A DNA stretch of 64,000 nt from Bugula neritina. Lineage: Eukaryota > Bryozoa > Gymnolaemata > Cheilostomatida > Bugulidae. The stretch spans positions 9,029,429-9,093,428 of the forward strand of contig OZ037769.1 in NCBI GenBank assembly GCA_964035545.1, in the 5' to 3' direction. The notes below the pieces were generated by a model, which saw only the letters and a program-made list of their open reading frames with translations, made no database searches and had not been told where the DNA came from. The translations under genes were made by a program, and so were the position numbers. Shown one piece after another: positions 46,727 through 57,563 of the stretch (within the stretch, counting starts at the first letter, position 1; the number at the start of each line of letters is the position of its first letter).

Positions 46727-47948
46727 ATGGGAGATTTAGTAAAGAAGTTAGAAGCTGAACTACTACAACTCAGAAGAAAAGTGGGAAAAACGAGTACTAG
46801 TTCCAGTACAGTTGAACCACTCAAAGCCTTAAAGCCTTCTAAAAGAAAAAAGTAAGTAATAATATATTTCTTTTGGATATCTTACCACTATAACCGGTTA
46901 GAATATTATTAACACGAGAATGATTTTAGTTTACTATAGCGTTAGCTTTCTATAACTATGCTAACCTTTTTTATCAGCTAAAAGTAGTATCTTATTCATT
47001 ACAATAATATTATTTTAGTGAATCAAAGCGTAAGAAACCGGCATCAATTTCAAAGGTGGATGAGTCGACTAGCGAGCCATCTGTATCTACCAGCGTGAGG
47101 TTAGTAGAATATCGTAACTCATCAATCATCTGTAAGACTCACAATTAATTGTATTCACTTGACAAACTATAAACAAATAGAAAGACGTTTGTCGAGTAAT
47201 AAATTATATTACGTAGAATAAGTTACATATTATAAAGCATAGTAATAAATCCCTCTTTTTTAGCGTTACTACCATTCCTTCCTCTATGACGTCGTCTATT
47301 CCATCCGCTAGTTCCTCTACTGCTACAACTGTTACTACAAGTGATGATGCTGCCACTGCTGCTACCGCTGTCGATCAGAGCAAAACAGCTGCAAATGAAG
47401 AAGGTTGCTATCTAGTTCCTCTTAATTATGATCAATCACAATTCTCCTACTACACTGACAATGACAAGATAATACCTACATTTAACCATTCGCGTAAAAA
47501 ATTTTTCAAATCCGATGAATTTAAAGGTGAATTAAAAATTTACGAATGGAAAATTCCCAACAGTGGGCCATGTTTATATGTAAAAAAATCCAAACACCTA
47601 GAACTTTTTAAAACAAAGCTAGCTAAAATTTTTGAAAAAAAAGTTAAATTTTACGGTAAAAGTGAAAACGCAACATTGCTCGGGTGTCATGTTGACGTGG
47701 TCAGAAACATGAAAGATGAGATTTGCGTAAACGCTGTAGTCAACGGACAACCTGTGTTATTAAATGTACAACAACTTTATGGAAAAGTGGGAAAATTAAC
47801 TTGCGTTTTGAGAAGCGGTGTGATAAAAAAAGTAAACGAGGAGTTATTTTGGTCACTAAATGTGACCGAAATTAAAGTAGATGACATATCACCAGATGAA
47901 TATAATTATTTTAAGCGATCGGAGCCAATCATAAAATTTTTAGGCTGA
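46727..47948 (+). CDS. Polinton gene: spliced coiled-coil protein of unknown function
   Basis: Three exons, 46727-46851, 47019-47099 and 47264-47948, with GTAAGT and GTTAGT donors and T-rich AG acceptors. Phases match and the sum is 297 codons including the stop, which supports the model. The start is in good context (ACCATGG). Residues 1-20 (MGDLVKKLEAELLQLRRKVG) are a leucine-heptad coiled coil. Then comes a Lys/Arg-rich stretch (KRKNESKRKKPA) that could act as a nuclear signal, then a Ser/Thr/Ala low-complexity linker, and from about residue 120 a globular domain (GCYLVPLNYDQSQFSYY … LLGCHVDVVRN … ELFWSLNVTEIKVDDI). No fold recognised. Position beside the polymerase and nuclear-type basic region hint at a DNA-associated role, as inference only. 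Confidence 0.7.
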
Positions 47949-48432
47949 CGGACTGACACTGAATTTATAACGATATGAATATGTTGTATTTTTTGGTGAT
48001 GGGGAAATATTTTATGTTGGTGAATGGAATACTTTTATGCGTATTATTGTTTAAAATATTGTTACAATATATCTCAATATATACTCGGTGAAAAGAAATT
48101 CAATTCTAGCACCGCTACTATTGAACACAGAATGTATAAAAGCAAGTTGTTAATATACAACATCTATATACTTCAATCTATTTCAATCTATTTCAATATA
48201 TCTTAATATATACTCGGTGAAAAAGTTTAAAACACTGTTCTTCTGGCTCTGATGAAGAGTGTAGTAAACCTGACAATTCTAACTGATAATGCCACTATAT
48301 GTCAAGTATATACATTTAAGAATGTATCTATTTACATATTATTAAACTATCACTCTATTTGAAGTAATTTTCTTTGATCCTTGCATCTCTATCAAGGTGG
48401 TTAAAAGAATAATTTATACTTCAATGTTTTAG
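47949..48432. other. Intergenic; short direct repeats
   Basis: The word ATATATACTCGGTGAAAA occurs at about 48077 and 48208. A first exon of the polymerase gene should lie here, since the zinc-finger exon starts at an acceptor without its own ATG, but it was not identified. Confidence 0.45.
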
Positions 48433-51400
48433 AAAAATTCAAGTGTCACATATGTGGAAAAAGTTATAACCACAGGCAAAGTTTGAGTAGACACCAAAGT
48501 ATCCACAAAAAAAGATGTGATCAATGTAAACGGTTGTATGCACCGTGGAAAACGAATCACCGATGTCATAACACGGTAATTTATCTACTGAGTGATACGA
48601 TACGATATGAATATGATCATACTACATATACTATCACAACAAACTCAAAGCTAACTAATCAATGGTAATCTTGGTAAATTTTAGAATACAAACTCAAACG
48701 GAGCAGAAAGAAGGTCAAACACAAAGCCTCAAATCACTTTCAGTGATGATATTGAACGCTATCAGTACAAAGGCATTTACGAAGAGGAAACAAATGCTCT
48801 ATTGAGAAAAAACTGGTCAGCTATAAAAACGTACAACAGAAAAGGGAAATATTGTAGTGTCTACAATCGATTGATAAAAGACAATAACATTATTTCTACT
48901 TTAAACAATAAAGAAGTGAAATTAATATTTCATGAACAAACATTGAAATTCAAATGCAATGCTTCAATTGGTTTTATCCTTTTGAATCAAAATGAGGAAA
49001 AGTTGAGATACTTTCATGCTAGCATGGGTGTTGATAAACTTTTTGCCTTGCCAAAGCTAATAGAGAATTTACAAGCTTTCAATCAACTTGTGAAAGAAAT
49101 GACAGAAAAAGATTTCGTGGAGAAAGCAATTCAGAACAGGCCAAACACTTCGTGGAGTGTTCACAAAATAACAAATATTACATTGTATGTATTTCCTATA
49201 CCAGACCACAATATCGGATGCCCTATATCTCCATCTGAGAGAACAAAACAAAACAAAGCAATTATAACAGCTAGCACTAATACAACTGGAAGACTGTATG
49301 AAGACAACTTATGTCTATTTAGAGCTCTAGCTTACTCAAAGGGGCAGCAGAGTACTTTAACACAGTCTACGAAACATTATTATGAAATGTACTTGAATGG
49401 TATGAACAAACTGAATCAAGATTTTAAAGGAGTGCCTTTATCAGACCTCAGATTTGCCGAGAGAATACTAAACTGTTCTATTAATGTGTACACCTTGAAA
49501 TACAATACAGGGAAAGAAGCTAATGCAAAGCTTATGTACAGAGCTACTACCAATTACAAACACAAACTAAACCTACATCTAGAGGAATCACATTTCAGTT
49601 GGATAAAAAACATCTCTCTTTACACAAAGTCATACAAATGTACATTTTGTAACAAGCTAATGAAATCAGTCAGAGCGTTGAATAGTCATAGCACAGTATG
49701 TACAGCTGGTGAAACAAACTTTGTGTATCCCTACGGGGTGTATACTCCGTCTCGATCTATTTTTGAAAAGCTTGAAGATGTTCACATCACAGTTGATGAA
49801 AATAGACGACATTATCCGTACTTTGCTGTGTTTGATTGCGAAACGATTATGTCTTCGATTGATTTATTTGCAAACACAAATACAATACACTATAAAAACA
49901 AACACAAATTGGCTTGTATAAGTCTATGCTCAAACGTATCTGGCTATACACAACCAGTGAATTTCATGAATTCTGGAAATGAATACGAGCTGGTTGTGAA
50001 AATGATGGATTTCCTTACAAAGCTGTCTGAAGTATGCTACCAGAGATTGCTTGTTAGATACAATGATGTGTTTAAACAACTACGTGAAAAAGCTGACGAG
50101 TGTATCAAGAAAGAAATTGAAGCTAGTTGTAATAACAAAGCAGTGAACAATGTCAAAAAAAGTTTGAATCACTAGAAAGTCAACTCCACTGTTATTTGAA
50201 AGACTTGATGGTCTTGTCTTTCAACGGCGCTGTCTATGACATTCCATTGATTCGACAACATATGCTACGGTATCTATTAGAACAAAACCAAAAAGTTTTG
50301 TTTACAGCTAAAAAAGGAAACAAATACGTGTGTATTCAAACGGAAAAATTAAGATTTCTAGACGTGCTCAATTTTCTTGCTCCAGGGTTTTCGTACTCTG
50401 ATTATTTAAAAGCTATGGGAGTTGAAGGGGAAAAATTCTTCTGGCCTTATGACATATTCACATCTATGGAAGTGCTAGACAGAACAGAGTTCCCCGCTCA
50501 TGAAGAGTTTTACAGTAAACTGAAAGGTAAAAACATATTCGTTCAGGAGTATGAAAAATGCAAAGAAATATGGGTACAGAAAGAAATGAAAACATTAAAA
50601 GACTCACTAGAGTACTACAATAACGAAGATGTCAGACACTTTATACCAGCATTATTAGAAAAGCAAAATGAATTTTACAAATCATGCAATCTTGATTTCA
50701 AGTCAGCTATATCTATACCAGGACTAGCGATTCAATATTTATTTCAATTAAAAGACCCAGAAGCGCCAATCTTTCTGTTTGGTGATAAGTTTAAAGACAT
50801 TCACCAACTTATCAAATCAAACATTAGAGGTGGTTTATCAATTGTGTTCTCAAGGTATCAAGAAGCTGGCGCAACAAAGATTAAACCTGAATACTTTGGT
50901 GACCAAACCAAAACTACGCAAACATGTGTAGGATATGATGCGACAAGTTTATATTTGAGTTGCCTAGTGAAAGATGTGCCCACAGGAGCCTTTGTAAGAA
51001 GGCGGAGAGAAAATAGCTTTAGAATAGAAAAAAGCTACTATTCGGGTGAAAAAGCCACAGTATGGCTAAAATACATGTCAAAGCTGCTTGGAGTCAAAAT
51101 TCAACACAAGTTTAACAGCACCGAACGTCAAATAGGTGGACGAAACATACCAGTCAATGGATACGCCCTGGCGAATGATGGTAGTGAACTAGTGTTCAAC
51201 TACTTAGGATGCTGGTTTCACGGACATCTATGCGACTATTGTCCAAATGGAAAGTTTATTAACAAAGAAAAAGATTTACAAAATCAAATAGACACATACA
51301 ATACGCTGAAATATTTCCAAGATTTGGGTTACAGAGTCTACCATACTTGGGAGTGTGAATTTGATAATTTGAAAAAGGAAAACAGTGATGTCAGTGAGTT

Positions 51401-52837
51401 CTGCTCAAATCTGGACTTCATTGTTGATTCAAGATACGTAATATCAGAAAGCAAAATACTGGGAGAAATCAAAAATGGTTCAATGTTTGGAATGGCTGAA
51501 GTTGATATAGAAACACCTGAAGACTTGAAAACAATATTTGCTGAATATCGACCTATACAAAAAAATGTACTGATTTCAAGGGATGACATAGGCCCACACA
51601 TGAAACAATTTGCAGAACGAAATGGTTTACTAAAAAAGCCATCACGTACTTTAATCAGTAGCTATTTCGGGAACAAAATCCTTTTATCCACCCCGCTACT
51701 GCAATGGTACCTACAACACGGCTTAGTGGTTACAAAAGTATATCAAGTAATTCAATACAAGCCATCAAAATGCTTCAAGCTGTTTGGTGAAAAGGTAATG
51801 GAGGCTAGGAGAGCTGGTGACCTCGATTCCTCAAAGAAGATTATATCGGATTCATGCAAACTAATAGGTATTTAGTAAATATTGAAATGTTTAAACATAG
51901 CACTTATTCAATGGTAATTAATATGCAAATCACTTAAGCATCTAGCAAGAGCGATAACTTTTGCATTAATTAATTAATCAATATATTTCAAAATAATCCA
52001 CTTCGCTATATTTCAGGAAACTCCGCGTATGGCCGAACACTAGTCAACCTGGAGAGTCACACTGATATCCTATATTATGATGCTGAAGAGACAAACATTT
52101 CAAGACTGGTAAACAATCCAAGATTTAACAGCTTACAAGAAATTGATTCTCAACTAGTTGAAATTGAATCACGAAAAGCTAAGATTAGACTCAATGTACC
52201 AGTACAAATTGGCTTTCAAGTATTGGAGTATGCAAAGCTAGCCATGTTGAAATTCTATTACGATTTCGTGTTAAAGTTTCTATCTCTAGACAGTTTTGCT
52301 TTGATTCAAATGGACACTGACTCAATGTATTTAGCTCTAAGTGAAAAAACTTTGTACCTAGCGGTTAAAAGTGATATGAGAAATGAATTTGAACAAGAAC
52401 ACACTAGTTGGATGTGTAGAGAATATTGCGATGAACACAAGTCACAGTATTTTCAATGTATGTTTAACGGGCAAACCTGGAATCCATTAGACTGTTGTAA
52501 AGCTAGTGCCAAGTTCCACAAAAGATCTTTGGGGTTGTTTCACTGCGAAAATGTCTCCCGAGGTGTTGTAGCGCTTTGCTCCAAATGTTACTATTGTTTC
52601 GGGGAAGAACCTAAATACAGTTCAAAAGGTGTCAGTAAATTGCACAACAACTATACCGAAAAAGATTACTCCGATGTATTGATAAATCAGAAAATTGCTT
52701 ACGGTACGAACAAGGGTTTTCGAGTAAAAGGTGAAGAAATATTCACGTACGTTCAAAATCGAAAAGCTTTAAATTATTTTTACGGAAAGAGAATTGTATC
52801 ACAAGATCACGTGACAACCAAACCTTCTTTACTGTAA
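48433..52837 (+). pseudogene. polB: Polinton protein-primed DNA polymerase B with zinc-finger and OTU-like N-terminus
   Basis: Exons 48433-48575, 48685-51867 and 52017-52837, phases 0 and 1, about 1380 residues. Exon 1 encodes a C2H2 finger (FKCHICGKSYNHRQSLSRH) plus CDQCKRLY. Next, at about 49300, EDNLCLFRALA followed ~120 residues later by HFSWI resembles the Cys and His motifs of OTU cysteine proteases, then another C2H2-like finger. Exonuclease motifs: FDCET (49831), FNGAVYDIPLI, YYNNEDV. Polymerase motifs: YDATSLYLSCL, GNSAYGRTL split by intron 2, and MDTDSMYL. A one-base discrepancy at the A7 run 50155-50161 separates the exonuclease I and II parts: upstream frame stops at 50175, downstream frame is open from there. 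It may be a mutation or a sequencing error. All catalytic residues otherwise present. Confidence 0.9.
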
Positions 52838-52889
52838 AAAAAACTGTATTCAGTTAGCGCGTTCAGTTAATTGGTATTTCACTGTTCGG

Positions 52890-53372
52890 TTGATAGGTCG
52901 CAACAATCAATATTCTACGATGGAAAATTTATATCTATTACAGAAAAACGGTTATAATTATATATGGTACAAGCTTTCGAAAATGAGTAGACAACATTAC
53001 GTTAACTATTGTATAACGCAAACCGTTTTGGACATGTACAATAAACATCAAAATTGGAGTGAGGAAGAAATAAATGAATTGGTCGAAATAGCCGAGGATA
53101 TGTACGAGACTAATGGTTACGTTCAGTTTTGTAAAGTGGCAAAAGATTTGACTGATCCAAATATCTCAGCTATTCGCTTAGAAACAAATTTTTTCTTGTG
53201 CGTGCAACTTTGCAAAATGTATATCGAGGCTGGAGAACATTTCGCAGTGAAATATTTTATTCAACAGATCCAATGGAACTTGGGAATAGCTCTCGAGAAA
53301 CAAAACAATGTACAATTGTTTATTTTGTATATAATTGTGTATATTTGCCTAAACTTGCCTAAACATGCCTAA
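52890..53372 (+). CDS. Polinton gene: unknown, ~150 residues
   Basis: Frame of 160 codons. A better start is the ATG at 52920 (ACGATGGA), giving MENLYLLQKNGYNYIWY. The body is helical (NWSEEEINELVEIAEDMYETNG; LETNFFLCVQLCKMYIEAG) with scattered cysteines and a hydrophobic C-terminal run (FILYIIVYICL). Its last codons and stop lie inside a 10-bp tandem repeat, so the natural C-terminus is uncertain. Lies between polymerase and ATPase. No family recognised. Confidence 0.5.
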   Translation: MIGRNNQYSTMENLYLLQKNGYNYIWYKLSKMSRQHYVNYCITQTVLDMYNKHQNWSEEEINELVEIAEDMYETNGYVQFCKVAKDLTDPNISAIRLETNFFLCVQLCKMYIEAGEHFAVKYFIQQIQWNLGIALEKQNNVQLFILYIIVYICLNLPKHA

Positions 53373-53427
53373 ACTTGCCTAAACATGGCTGAACTTGCCT
53401 AAACATGCCTGAACTTGCCTAAATCTA
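53347..53427 (+). repeat. 10-bp tandem repeat CCTAAAC(T/A)TG
   Basis: About eight copies of a decamer alternating CCTAAACTTG and CCTAAACATG, with two CTGAA variants. Covers the stop codon of the preceding gene and ends about 90 bases before the ATPase start. Confidence 0.9.
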
Positions 53428-53515
53428 TTTATACTTTTTTATGCCTATTAATATTTTTGTACATTACTTGATACAATTATTTGGGAATAAACTCTCGGAA
53501 TATACAGTTAACATC

Positions 53516-54166
53516 ATGAGCTTACCTTTCTACCATACATTTTCAGCGATTGTAGCTGGTCCTTCAAGGGCTGGTAAAACTCAGTGGGTAAGGAAATTGA
53601 TTACCAACAGTCATACAATGATATCACCTACACCTGAAAAAATAATATATTGTTATAGTGAGTGGCAGCCACTGTTTAGCTCATACAACAACGTTGAGTT
53701 TCATCAAGGTATTATCGATATACAAGAATTAAACAAAAATATAAAAAACTTGATAATATTTGATGATTTAATGAGTGAAATAGATCAAAATATTGAAAAC
53801 ATATTTACTAAGCACAGTCACCATCGCAACATAAGCGTAATATTTATAACACAGAATCTGTTTCAAGACAACTCTCACATGAGAACAATGTCTCGAAGCG
53901 CTTCGCATGTTGTTGTATTTAAAAACCCTAGAGACGTAAACCAGATATCCTATTTGGCAGGACAAATGTTTTCTAAAAACCAGAGTAATTTTGTTGTTGA
54001 AGCGTTTCGAGACGCAACTTCTGTCCCCTTTGGGTACTTGGTTATAGACTACAGGCAAGAAACAGAAGACTATTTGTGCATTAGAACAGGTGTATTTCCG
54101 GGTGAGAAAACCTATATCTATTTGTCAAACAGAAACGCTATTTCATTACAAAGAAATGCAGCTTGA
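53516..54166 (+). CDS. Polinton packaging ATPase (FtsK/HerA, A32-like)
   Basis: Intact. The frame opens at 53441, but the ATG at 53516 (MSLPFYHTFSAIVAGPSRAG) is preferred because the protein then starts at the typical position before Walker A. Walker A is GPSRAGKT near residue 15, Walker B is LIIFDDLM near 80, followed by a sensor-like VIFITQNLF. About 216 residues, usual for this family. Related ATPases (vaccinia A32, adintovirus FtsK) drive viral DNA into the capsid. Sits upstream of the virion-protein genes. Confidence 0.9.
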   Translation: MSLPFYHTFSAIVAGPSRAGKTQWVRKLITNSHTMISPTPEKIIYCYSEWQPLFSSYNNVEFHQGIIDIQELNKNIKNLIIFDDLMSEIDQNIENIFTKHSHHRNISVIFITQNLFQDNSHMRTMSRSASHVVVFKNPRDVNQISYLAGQMFSKNQSNFVVEAFRDATSVPFGYLVIDYRQETEDYLCIRTGVFPGEKTYIYLSNRNAISLQRNAA

Positions 54167-54180
54167 AGCTGACATAAATC

Positions 54181-54531
54181 ATGACCGCTAGAATTAAAAA
54201 ACACGCCAATACTCTAAGTTATTTAGCTGAATGTGATAAACACAACTGTAAAGCAATCATCAACGCAGCGGGTAGTGAACTGTTGAACTGTTTCTCGGAT
54301 ATTTGCTACAACGTATTAAAAGGCAAGGTGTCATTGTCACCTACTGAAGAAAACAACTTACGTAAATACAAAAATATTTTAAGAAAGATTGCTGATAAAA
54401 AGAGTACACTGAAAACTAAAAAAACACTGGTACAGAAAGGAGGGTTTCTCTCGGCTCTTTTAGGACCACTAATAGGAAGTGTTCTAGCACCACTAGCGAA
54501 AGGAATATTCAGCGGTTTTAGAAAAAGATGA
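54181..54531 (+). CDS. Polinton small virion-type protein (hydrophobic Gly/Leu C-terminus)
   Basis: 116 residues, intact, starting 15 bases after the ATPase stop. Charged helical N-terminal part with CDKHNCKAI, a Lys-rich stretch (LRKYKNILRKIADKKS), then VQKGGFLSALLGPLIGSVLAPL and a basic end GFRKR. Small proteins with a QKGGF motif before a hydrophobic, membrane-active helix recur at this position in animal Polintons (the PY / pX-like class). Presumed minor virion component. Overlaps the next gene by four bases (ATGA). Confidence 0.65.
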   Translation: MTARIKKHANTLSYLAECDKHNCKAIINAAGSELLNCFSDICYNVLKGKVSLSPTEENNLRKYKNILRKIADKKSTLKTKKTLVQKGGFLSALLGPLIGSVLAPLAKGIFSGFRKR

Positions 54532-55253
54532 ATTCGCAAAGCGCTAGAAAATTCTTATTAGTGGATGCCGCGGATCTAAAACACAACTCATTTGTAAATG
54601 CTGATGTCAGCAAAAATAATGATTATCAACAAGTCGAGAGAAACAAACCTTTGATTACTAAAGAACTATTTGCCGTAGATAACCTAATGAGTGAAATCTT
54701 AAATGACAACACGCTATCAGAAAATGAGAAAGTAACTGCTTATACCAACGCGTTGACTAATTATCAAGAGTTGAAAACTACTACTTATAAGAAAATAACT
54801 AGCACAAGGCTGCCTACTTTATCAAAGAATAGTGAACCACAACTAAAAGAAACAGAAAGTCTTACATCTTATAACCCACTACTATCTATCCCTCAAAAAT
54901 TTAAAACAAAGGCGAGTCAACTTTGGGATATACTGAAAAAATATGGTAAAGTTTCTGTAAATGATGCGGGGCAGGTAACTATTAACGGCAACCAACTACG
55001 CGGAAGCAATTTATCTGATCTATTAAATCTTGCGGTTAATAGTCAACTGAAAGGTAAAACATTGGAAGGGTGGAAATAATTTAGACAAGTATTAATTGAT
55101 TACAATGTACCCAAACTACTCATTAATCAAAACGTTATTGAAGAGAAATCTAAAAGTAGAAGAGAGTCTAGTAAATTGTCATCAGGCGAGTGGGATCCAT
55201 ACGATGGCAAGGCGAAAACAAAAAAAGCAAAATCCAGACTCCAGCTATACTGA
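54528..55253 (+). pseudogene. Polinton conserved protein, interrupted by one stop
   Basis: The frame from ATG 54528 runs 183 codons to TAA at 55077-55079, then stays open in the same frame for another 57 codons to TGA at 55251-55253. The sequence across the stop reads as one helix (LKGKTLEGWK, then FRQVLIDYNVP), so the TAA is probably a mutation. Seen: FLLVDAADL at the N-terminus, helical middle with MSEILND, WDILKKYGKVSVNDAG, NGNQLRGSNLSDLLN, and a basic C-terminus (KAKTKKAKSR). Similar proteins lie between ATPase and integrase in other Polintons. Function unknown, possibly virion-associated. Confidence 0.6.
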
Positions 55254-56320
55254 TAAACACCTATTTCAATATTTCTAAACCAGCCGGATTTGGTAGTAAA
55301 GCAAAATTATACAAATCATTAAAAGACAAAGTAAGCAAGGGTGTAATTGATAGATGGTTTGAAAAAACTGACAGCTATAACCTACATAAACCTTTGCAAA
55401 AAAACTTTCCCATACGAAAGTATATTGTATCAGGCATTAATGCCATGTGGCAAATTGATTTAACAGATCTCCAACAGTTTTCATTCGAAAATAATGGGTT
55501 CAAGTATATACTATTAAGCAATGACACATTCAGTCGTAAAGCCTACGGTGTACCACTCAAAACTAAATTTGGTTTAGAAATGAGTAGAGCTATGAGGGAG
55601 ATTATAGAAAACGAAAACAAGAATACTCCACCAGAAATGATTTTATCAGATAGAGGCAAAGAATTCTTTAACCCTCAATTTAAAGCAATAATGAAAGAAT
55701 ACAACATAAACCACTTTTCATCTAACAATCAATAAATTAAAGCATCCATGGTTGAAAGACTGCAAAGAACACTAAAGGCTAAATTGTTTAGATATTTTAC
55801 TCATCAAAACAGTCACAGATATCTTGACATTCTCAATGATCTAATATCATCGTACAATAACTCGAAACACTCGGCTCATAACTCAACACCGAACGATGTG
55901 ACAGCTAACAATCAAGAAGAAATTTGGCATAGACTATACACAGATAGTCAGAGTGGTCAAACTAACAAACTAAAATACAATGTTGGAGATCTCGTTAGAA
56001 TATCGAAATATAGTACAGTATTTAAAAAAGGATACCTTCCTTCTTGGAGTGGAGAAATCTTTACCGTAGCAAAAATCCACACTACTAATCCTCCAGTGTA
56101 TTCACTCACGGATGACAGCGGTGATCAGCTAGAAGGAACATGGTATAAACCGGAATTACAAAAAGTAAACACCAAGAGCAACACCTATAAAATAGAGTCA
56201 ATTGTTGGTCAGCGTACTGTAAATGGTAAAAAACAATTTCTTGTAAGGTGGGCTGGATATCCGCCAAGTTTTGACTCGTATGTTGATAAAAGAGATGTAA
56301 TTTTAAACTATAAGAATTAG
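55190..56320 (+). pseudogene. int: Polinton chromodomain integrase, one in-frame stop
   Basis: One frame from about 55190 to 56320, interrupted only by TAA at 55733-55735. N-terminal KPAGFGSKAKLYKSLKDK precedes the catalytic core: WQIDLTDLQQF gives the first Asp, LSDRGKEFF the second, MVERLQRTLK the Glu, so D, D and E are all present. The stop falls between the second Asp and the Glu. The C-terminus carries an SH3-like VGDLVRISKY segment and a chromodomain (YKIESIVGQR, then QFLVRWAGYPPSFDSY). The enzyme inserts element DNA, and chromodomains can bias insertion toward modified histones. The start overlaps the preceding gene and is uncertain. Confidence 0.9.
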
Positions 56321-56353
56321 ATAATAAACTTATATGTTGTCACTCTTACAAAG

Positions 56354-57124
56354 ATGCGCGTTGTTTTACCTAGTAATGCTTCGTTGAAGCATTTTCCGAA
56401 AAATAGGCTTTCAGTATACACAGTTCAATTGCCTCAAAGTTTAGATTTTACGGATGGCTCTTACGAGATCGGATTGAGTGAGATACAATTTTATAAATCA
56501 TGGTTCAATGTGAAACAGTGCAGCATAACCTTAAAAGTAAATGAAGCTGAAGAAACAGTGCATCTAGATGACGGTTACTACAAATCAGATAGAAAGCTAA
56601 TACAATCTATCAATCAAGCAATAAATGACCAGTGTTGAAATCTGAAAGTAAAATTTAATTTCTATTACAACGACGTCAATAAGAATTTTTATGTCATTGC
56701 TGAAAATGTTAGAGGTTGCTCTATAGACATCACATACTCACCATCTCTTGAGAAAATACTTAATGTACAGGAAGAAAAAATGGAGATAAAATCAATGACC
56801 GATGACACAATTTTGGTCAAGTACAATACTCCAATAAGATTACATACAATATTTAACCTGATGGTGTATACAGATGTAGCAGAATCTAGTATTGTTGGAG
56901 ATACTCAGGCTCAACTACTAAGAGTTGTAGGAGTCGAGGATGGTCATTGGAGGTTGCAGTCCACTAACTTTAACAATGTACAGTACTGCAAAATAAATAA
57001 AACGCATGTTTCGAGTGTATCAATTTATATATACACGGATTACGGTGAAAGAGTACCATTCACGCATGGACGTACAGTGGTAACAATAGATATTCGAAAA
57101 GTTAAACCTATAAACCTAATATGA
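56354..57124 (+). pseudogene. Polinton minor capsid (penton-like) protein, one in-frame stop
   Basis: 256 codons in one frame with a single TGA at 56636-56638. N-terminal SLDFTDGSYEIGLSEIQFYKSW matches the start of Polinton minor capsid proteins. After the stop the frame continues FNFYYNDVNKNF … TIFNLMVYTDV … VSIYIYTDYGERVPF, beta-rich as expected for a jelly-roll vertex protein. The gene starts 33 bases after the integrase stop and ends overlapping the next ATG by four bases. Confidence 0.8.
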
Positions 57125-57552
57125 GAATAATTCCATTCGATTGTGATGCCGCATCAAATAGCTATAGACAGTTATATGAACAATCAGGAAATGGAATGAT
57201 TCCAATATTTTCAGGAGAAAAATATCAAACAGGATACGGTTTAGGGAGCATATTTGGTAACATACTCAAAGCAGCATTGCCTGTTGTAAAACAAGGTGTA
57301 AAAAGTTTAGGAAAGACAGCAATAAATACTGGTCTAAACATTGCCAGAGATAGTTTATCCGGTAAACCATTCAGAGAGTCAATCAAAGATAACATCAACA
57401 GAGCGGCTGGAGAGGTTATTACTAAAGGTATTACATACGTCACCAACAGAAATCGAAATAAAAAAAGGAAGCGTCAGACTAACAGAGTTACTTCTTCCAA
57501 GTCTTCAAAGGTGAAAAGACGTAGGGTTACTAAACGCGATATCTTTTCATAG
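57121..57552 (+). CDS. Polinton pVI/pX-like virion protein
   Basis: 143 residues, intact, ATG overlapping the minor-capsid stop (ATGA). Gly-rich entry GYGLGSIFGNILKAALPVVK forms an amphipathic helix, followed by a second helix and a very basic tail (KKRKRQTNRV … KVKRRRVTKRD). Adenovirus pVI and pX and their adintovirus counterparts combine a membrane-lytic or DNA-condensing helix with basic, protease-cleaved regions, which fits. Likely internal virion protein binding DNA or the capsid interior. Confidence 0.65.
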   Translation: MRIIPFDCDAASNSYRQLYEQSGNGMIPIFSGEKYQTGYGLGSIFGNILKAALPVVKQGVKSLGKTAINTGLNIARDSLSGKPFRESIKDNINRAAGEVITKGITYVTNRNRNKKRKRQTNRVTSSKSSKVKRRRVTKRDIFS

Positions 57553-57563
57553 AATACTATACT

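Noticed and set aside
50150-50180. Programmed -1 frameshift in the polymerase gene
   Set aside because: The A7 run does not parse as X-XXY-YYZ in the upstream frame; an indel or homopolymer error is simpler.
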